A DNA stretch of 64,000 bases from assembly GCF_910592395.1 (NCBI RefSeq), contig NC_088319.1:12896001-12960000 (forward strand), written 5' to 3'. Origin of the DNA: Lineus longissimus (taxonomy: Eukaryota; Nemertea; Pilidiophora; Heteronemertea; Lineidae). The position numbers were made by a program, and so were the translations under genes. Below, piece by piece: positions 59,620 through 64,000 of the stretch (positions are counted from its first letter, which is position 1; each line of letters opens with the position of its first letter). Below the pieces are notes generated by a model. That model ran no database searches. It was not told the origin of the DNA and worked only from the letters and a program-made list of their open reading frames with translations.

Positions 59620-60440
59620 TTAGCTCACCTCTGGGGAGCTTATACGATACCGTTGCGTTCGTCAACCATCGTCCTCTGTTGCATGCAAAAATCAGCTTAA
59701 AATTCCAACCGCTTCATGGTTTTTCAAACATTTGGTAAATTTTTGCAAATTTGGCCATCAAACTCAAAAATGGGCCTTGGATCCAGGGCCCATATGACCA
59801 TCCATGACCATGAATGTATAGGACTGAAAAGCCTGTAAAACCTGGGTACAAGGTATTTTTAAAGTGGTCTGCATCTTCAAGCTAGATAGATAATCTGATA
59901 GATGTTAAAGCGAAATTTTCATATCAATGGTGGTTTGGCAGTAATTCTTTAAAATATCACGAAAACGATATTCCCTCTCAATCAACTAGACTTTGATGTT
60001 TTCACCCCAAATCTTGGTTCAGTACTCAGACTGACGCTGTCTTCCATGACATCAAGAACATTTTCCAAAAATATTGATATTTTGAGAACATGTCCAAGTT
60101 ATCGTTTCGTGATATTTGGAAGAATAAATGGTTAATTAGCATTGATATTGATATTTCACTTTAGCATCAATCAGATTATTTGCTCACCTCTGGGGAGCTT
60201 ATACGATACCGTGGCGTCTGTCGTCTATTGGCTTGTGGCGTCCGTCGTTGTCGGCGTCCATCGTTGGGGGCGTCCGTTGGCGGAGCACGTTTCATCACCG
60301 CTAGGGCTAGATGGCTAAAACTTTGTGTGATGGTAGCTTTTGGCAATTTGCCCAGATTATTTTTCCTTTTCACGATATAACCTACTTTCTGGCCTCTAGG
60401 CGGCCATCTTGGAAATTGTTTTTTTGAGTTTCTGAAGCTA
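59620..60440. repeat. Dispersed repeat R2, two further copies
   Basis: GCTCACCTCTGGGGAGCTTA plus TACGATACCGT occurs at about 59625 and again at 60181, each followed by CGTC-rich words. The second copy includes GGCGTCCGTCG and the phrase GGCGGCCATCTTGGAAAT near 60398; that phrase also follows the intronic copy near 29780. This is one family in three places. Confidence 0.8.
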
Positions 60441-60699
60441 ATGGTTGTACGTACTGCGCAAGGAGTACATAAATAAGTAAGATTCCAAATCGCAATGATA
60501 AAATGGCACACTAATCTAGCGGTTTACAGTACTAAACTTGGCCGCTAACTAAAGTTTAAAATACTCTTCAACATGAATTTTTCAGTAACTCGATAGGGTT
60601 TTTGAACTGTGCCTGCGGGGATGCAAACTAAGCTCTGTTATTGTCATATGGGAGATGGGCCTTGGGCAGCGCTGATATTCCTGGTCTATCTTTGTGTCG

Positions 60700-63600
60700 T
60701 TAAGGCCAAACAAAAAAATCAATGATTCACATCCATTTTGTCAGGAATAAAGACTGGGGACTCTTTACTATCTTGAAGGAATTAAACTTTTTTGTTTTAA
60801 TTTTCAAAGCCAGAGAATACCATTTTTACTGGCAGACAAGCGTTCTCTTTATCCTTTCTTGCAATGTTAATTGGTACAGGTCACAGCAACAAAAATTGCT
60901 AATTTGTAGGTGCTTAAAAGTAAAATAAATATGTTTGTTTTCCTTCAAACAGATAGATGGATGCTTGGTAACAGTGTACACTTACACAACAACAAAAATG
61001 CAAAATTTTTCATATATTGCCTTGGATTGTGTGAATTACATATCAAGGAGAGGTTTGTAATATGATATTGCTGTTCTTAGACTTGGTAGCAGCTTGCCTC
61101 AGGTTTTGAATAATCTGGATACACATACTGTGTAAGATAAATTACAAGCCTGAATAAAGGGTAATTTGTTCGCTTTCAAAAGAGATTTTAAAAATTAGGT
61201 GTGAAAATTCAAATAACATTAAAACTGGAGTAGGCTGTGTATAAGTGCCAGAGGCTCCCTATGTTGCGATATTGTATACATGTATCTATAAACGATTGAT
61301 GATGTCTATTTTGAAGGATTTATGTCGAACTACCTTGAACATTACTTTAAAATATTAACGAGGTTTTTTCCCTCTTAATAACCTTCATGGCTTTTTTCTT
61401 TAAAAAAAATCAAGTTGTTTTGTGAGGGTTTTTGATAGGGTGAAGAACATTGTAATGAATTCAGATGCCCTGAGGAATATTTGCTATACAGTTTGTTTCC
61501 AAATGAAAAAAATGATAATTTGATTTAGAGGCCTCCATAGTTTGTTCAAAAAGATTTAAAAACTGAACTCAAATTTGAAAATTTCTACTTATGGAAATAC
61601 CCGGTAGGCTCTGAATACATATTTCACCAATGCTGTTATTATATACAGACACACCAACACAATAAATACCAAGTTTCAGCAAATTTGTATGCACAAAAAC
61701 TGCATTACAGCATTGTGTATCTCTATTTTCCTGCTCCTCGTGCAAAACCAATGAGCACGATTGGTGTAACCCTTTAAGTTCTCTTGTTATTTGGAGATGA
61801 TATAAAAATCCGAAAAATATTTGTTGGGAGTTATGTGGGTTAATTCTCATCGATTATGAAATGAACATGAGGGGGAGTAAGGATATCAATTTTCATTTAG
61901 AAATTGCTTCAAGCAGGTCTGTGACTTCTCCAAGCATCATCCACAAAAAGATATGTCAATTCTGGAGCATCTGCTGGAATATGCAGGGCCTTTCAAACGC
62001 AAAACCAAAAGCAACATCTAGCCCCAAAGCGTGTATGCACACATTCTTTGCACATTACTTGAGATTCTCCGAGTGTTGGCATGCAAAAAACAATGCAAGA
62101 GAGAGACATTTTTGGCAGAAATCGAACCAAATATGTCATAAAAAACCCAAGATTGGTTTCATCATTACTCCACAGAATGGTCACAATTAGGCAAATAAAA
62201 TCCGAGACAGAGCTTTTACTGACAATTCATGCCATGTTTGCAAGAAAATCTTTCCAAACTAAAAGCTCAATAAAAAGAAACGCCTATTAACTAGGCCCAA
62301 GCCCACTTTTGCCATTAAGAATCCTTCTCCATTTGTTTTATCATAATCTTTGCGCAATGGAGAAAAACTGCAACTAATGACACATCTTTGCTGAAATATG
62401 AGGCATCTTAAGATAGGGTTTGTTACATACAGTTAACAGTAGATGAGTAATGGTTAGCACATGCAACTTGTACAACATTGTCATGATTGTTGGAAACTAT
62501 TGGTCGTTTTTAACGCCGGGCTTTTGGCAGAGTTGGCCTAAGGCATTTAGGAACTGGGAATATCAACTGAATGTTTCCGAACAACAGTTTTTATTTTCTT
62601 ACATGGTTTGAGTAATAATGAATGTTTGTTGCAAAAGTAACCAAAAGCAACCAAAAGATGCAACACTCGTGACAGAATCTAGAAAGTGTATGAAAGAAAA
62701 TACCGCAATGGACATTTGTTTTAAGTTTTTCTTGCACAACTAACATGCGTCTTTGCTGTAAGCTTCTATTGTCAGGACACCACAAAAGAAAATCTTCCTC
62801 AAACTTGCAATGTAAACAGATTTGCCTACAGCAATGCTTGCTGAAAAAATATCATCTTTTCTATTTTCATTTTTGTTTGCGGTTTTACTGGCAAACATTA
62901 TTGTAGGGTTTAAGAACATGTCACTTTTTTTCTTCAAAAGTTTGTGTCTTTGTTTCACTGATAAATTATTCAACTTTTTGTTGATGATATTTGTGGAACA
63001 TTACCGACATCAAAATGTACTTTCTATAATTTTTGGGACATTTGTGTTTTGCCGGGCACCAGCTGCCATCAGTTCCCTCATGACTCCAATACCAGAAAGT
63101 TCTTATTTTTCAAAGTTAAAAAAAATAAGAACCATGTTTTGCAGCAGGCCTGCAAGTTGTTGTCATACATTTTGGTTGTTATTACTTTATGATATTGTCA
63201 ATCGGGTACTGACGTAAGATTTTATTACAAATTTCAAAATTAAAAACGGTATTATATAATCAAAAGCCTCCATGACAACGAACCGTGAACTGACTATAGG
63301 ACTGCCCACTCATGAAGCCCATGTAAAGCCAAGAAATATGGCCATGTGTTGTCAAACTGTACAGTATTAAAGGGTGGAATTGCGGAGGATGGTGAGTTGA
63401 AATCCGCATTTATTTCGTTTTGAAATAGTTTTGATTTCTCCCGCTTTCACGTTCTAGCCAAAACGGTGGTACCTATGGTCAACCCTTATATCGATAATAT
63501 CATTAGATAACTGTTATTCAACCGAAAAATTTGCGTTTTACAGTACATCATCATAATCACTTTAACTACACAAGCTCCATATCTCTTTTGTGATTTTGCC

Positions 63601-64000
63601 AAATATTACATAATAACATCTTTAACATTAATGTCACTCTAGATCAAATTTATTTCAATACGCCAGATCAAATTTCACTTGATTCAAAAAATACTTTAAT
63701 ACACTGTGTTTACTTAAATGAGCCGTTTATTTGCCTTTATCGAACGGCAATGTTTATATTTCTCGATATGGATTACATTTTCGATATCAAATTATCCATT
63801 GATAATTTTTCTTCCGAGCTACCTTCCCTTTGTGTTAGCGTACCATATACCTACATCTATCTACATGCACCTATCATCTATCCGCCTACACTGACACAGT
63901 TCACGAAAAAAGAATTCTCTTTGAGCCTATAGTCGGCTTCAGACATTACGGAAGCAAATGTCACTGTCCTTTTGGGCTGTTGTGCAAAACTCTTGGGTCG
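60700..64000. other. AT-rich right end, no gene recognised
   Basis: Short ORFs only, including a hydrophobic 131-codon plus-strand frame (62822-63217) of AT-driven composition (F, L, I, S). No exon or RNA gene could be supported. Confidence 0.4.

Noticed and set aside
62822-63217. 131-codon hydrophobic ORF
   Set aside because: Phe/Leu/Ile/Ser-rich composition is what T-rich DNA gives; no motif or neighbour supports it.
1-64000. CRISPR arrays, bacterial operons, prophage
   Set aside because: Repeats lack regular direct-repeat/spacer structure, genes are intron-split, and no ribosome-binding-site pattern exists; this is animal DNA.

Overview
The window is animal nuclear DNA. Its genes are split by many GT-AG introns with short exons (about 50-250 bases), separated by AT-rich DNA full of short fold-back elements and tandem repeats. 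The gene set (an M13 metallopeptidase, a PINK1 kinase, a CNTD1-like meiotic cyclin and a DUF1647-type type II membrane protein), the intron sizes and the frequent ACATGTA-type words suggest an invertebrate metazoan, plausibly marine. I cannot name the species.

Layout. 1-6.9 kb: no certain gene, several fold-back repeats, and one weak minus-strand ORF with a membrane segment. 6.9-17.0 kb (+): the last 15 exons of a neprilysin/ECE-like M13 peptidase, with the N-terminal exons not found. 17.0-25.2 kb: repeat-rich intergenic DNA with a perfect 25-bp hairpin and a duplicated 134-bp block. 25.2-32.6 kb (+): a complete nine-exon gene for a 329-residue multi-pass membrane protein that I do not recognise. 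Its last hydrophobic part aligns, without gaps around the filter, to the pore of potassium channels, but with a strongly altered filter. 35.3-39.6 kb (+): a complete eight-exon PINK1 gene (733 residues), enlarged by an acidic insertion that carries an internal tandem duplication. 40-43.8 kb: repeats and MITE-like elements. 43.86-46.7 kb (-): a three-coding-exon DUF1647-like type II membrane protein whose second intron holds a 1-kb element with inverted ends. 46.8-48.1 kb: a divergent promoter region rich in short palindromes. 48.15-55.4 kb (+): a complete seven-exon CNTD1-like cyclin gene. 57.0-57.6 kb (+): two plausible exons of an unrecognised gene. 57.6-64 kb: AT-rich DNA with copies of a dispersed repeat and nothing else I can support.

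The genes do not form a common pathway; this is an ordinary animal gene neighbourhood. The most unusual items are the non-canonical potassium-channel-like pore (with an intron inside the filter), the PINK1 insertion that duplicated the segment holding the ATP-binding lysine, and an M13 peptidase whose catalytic-site histidine is replaced by asparagine. All exon models were read by eye from splice signals, reading phase and remembered family sequences; no alignment or transcript data were available.
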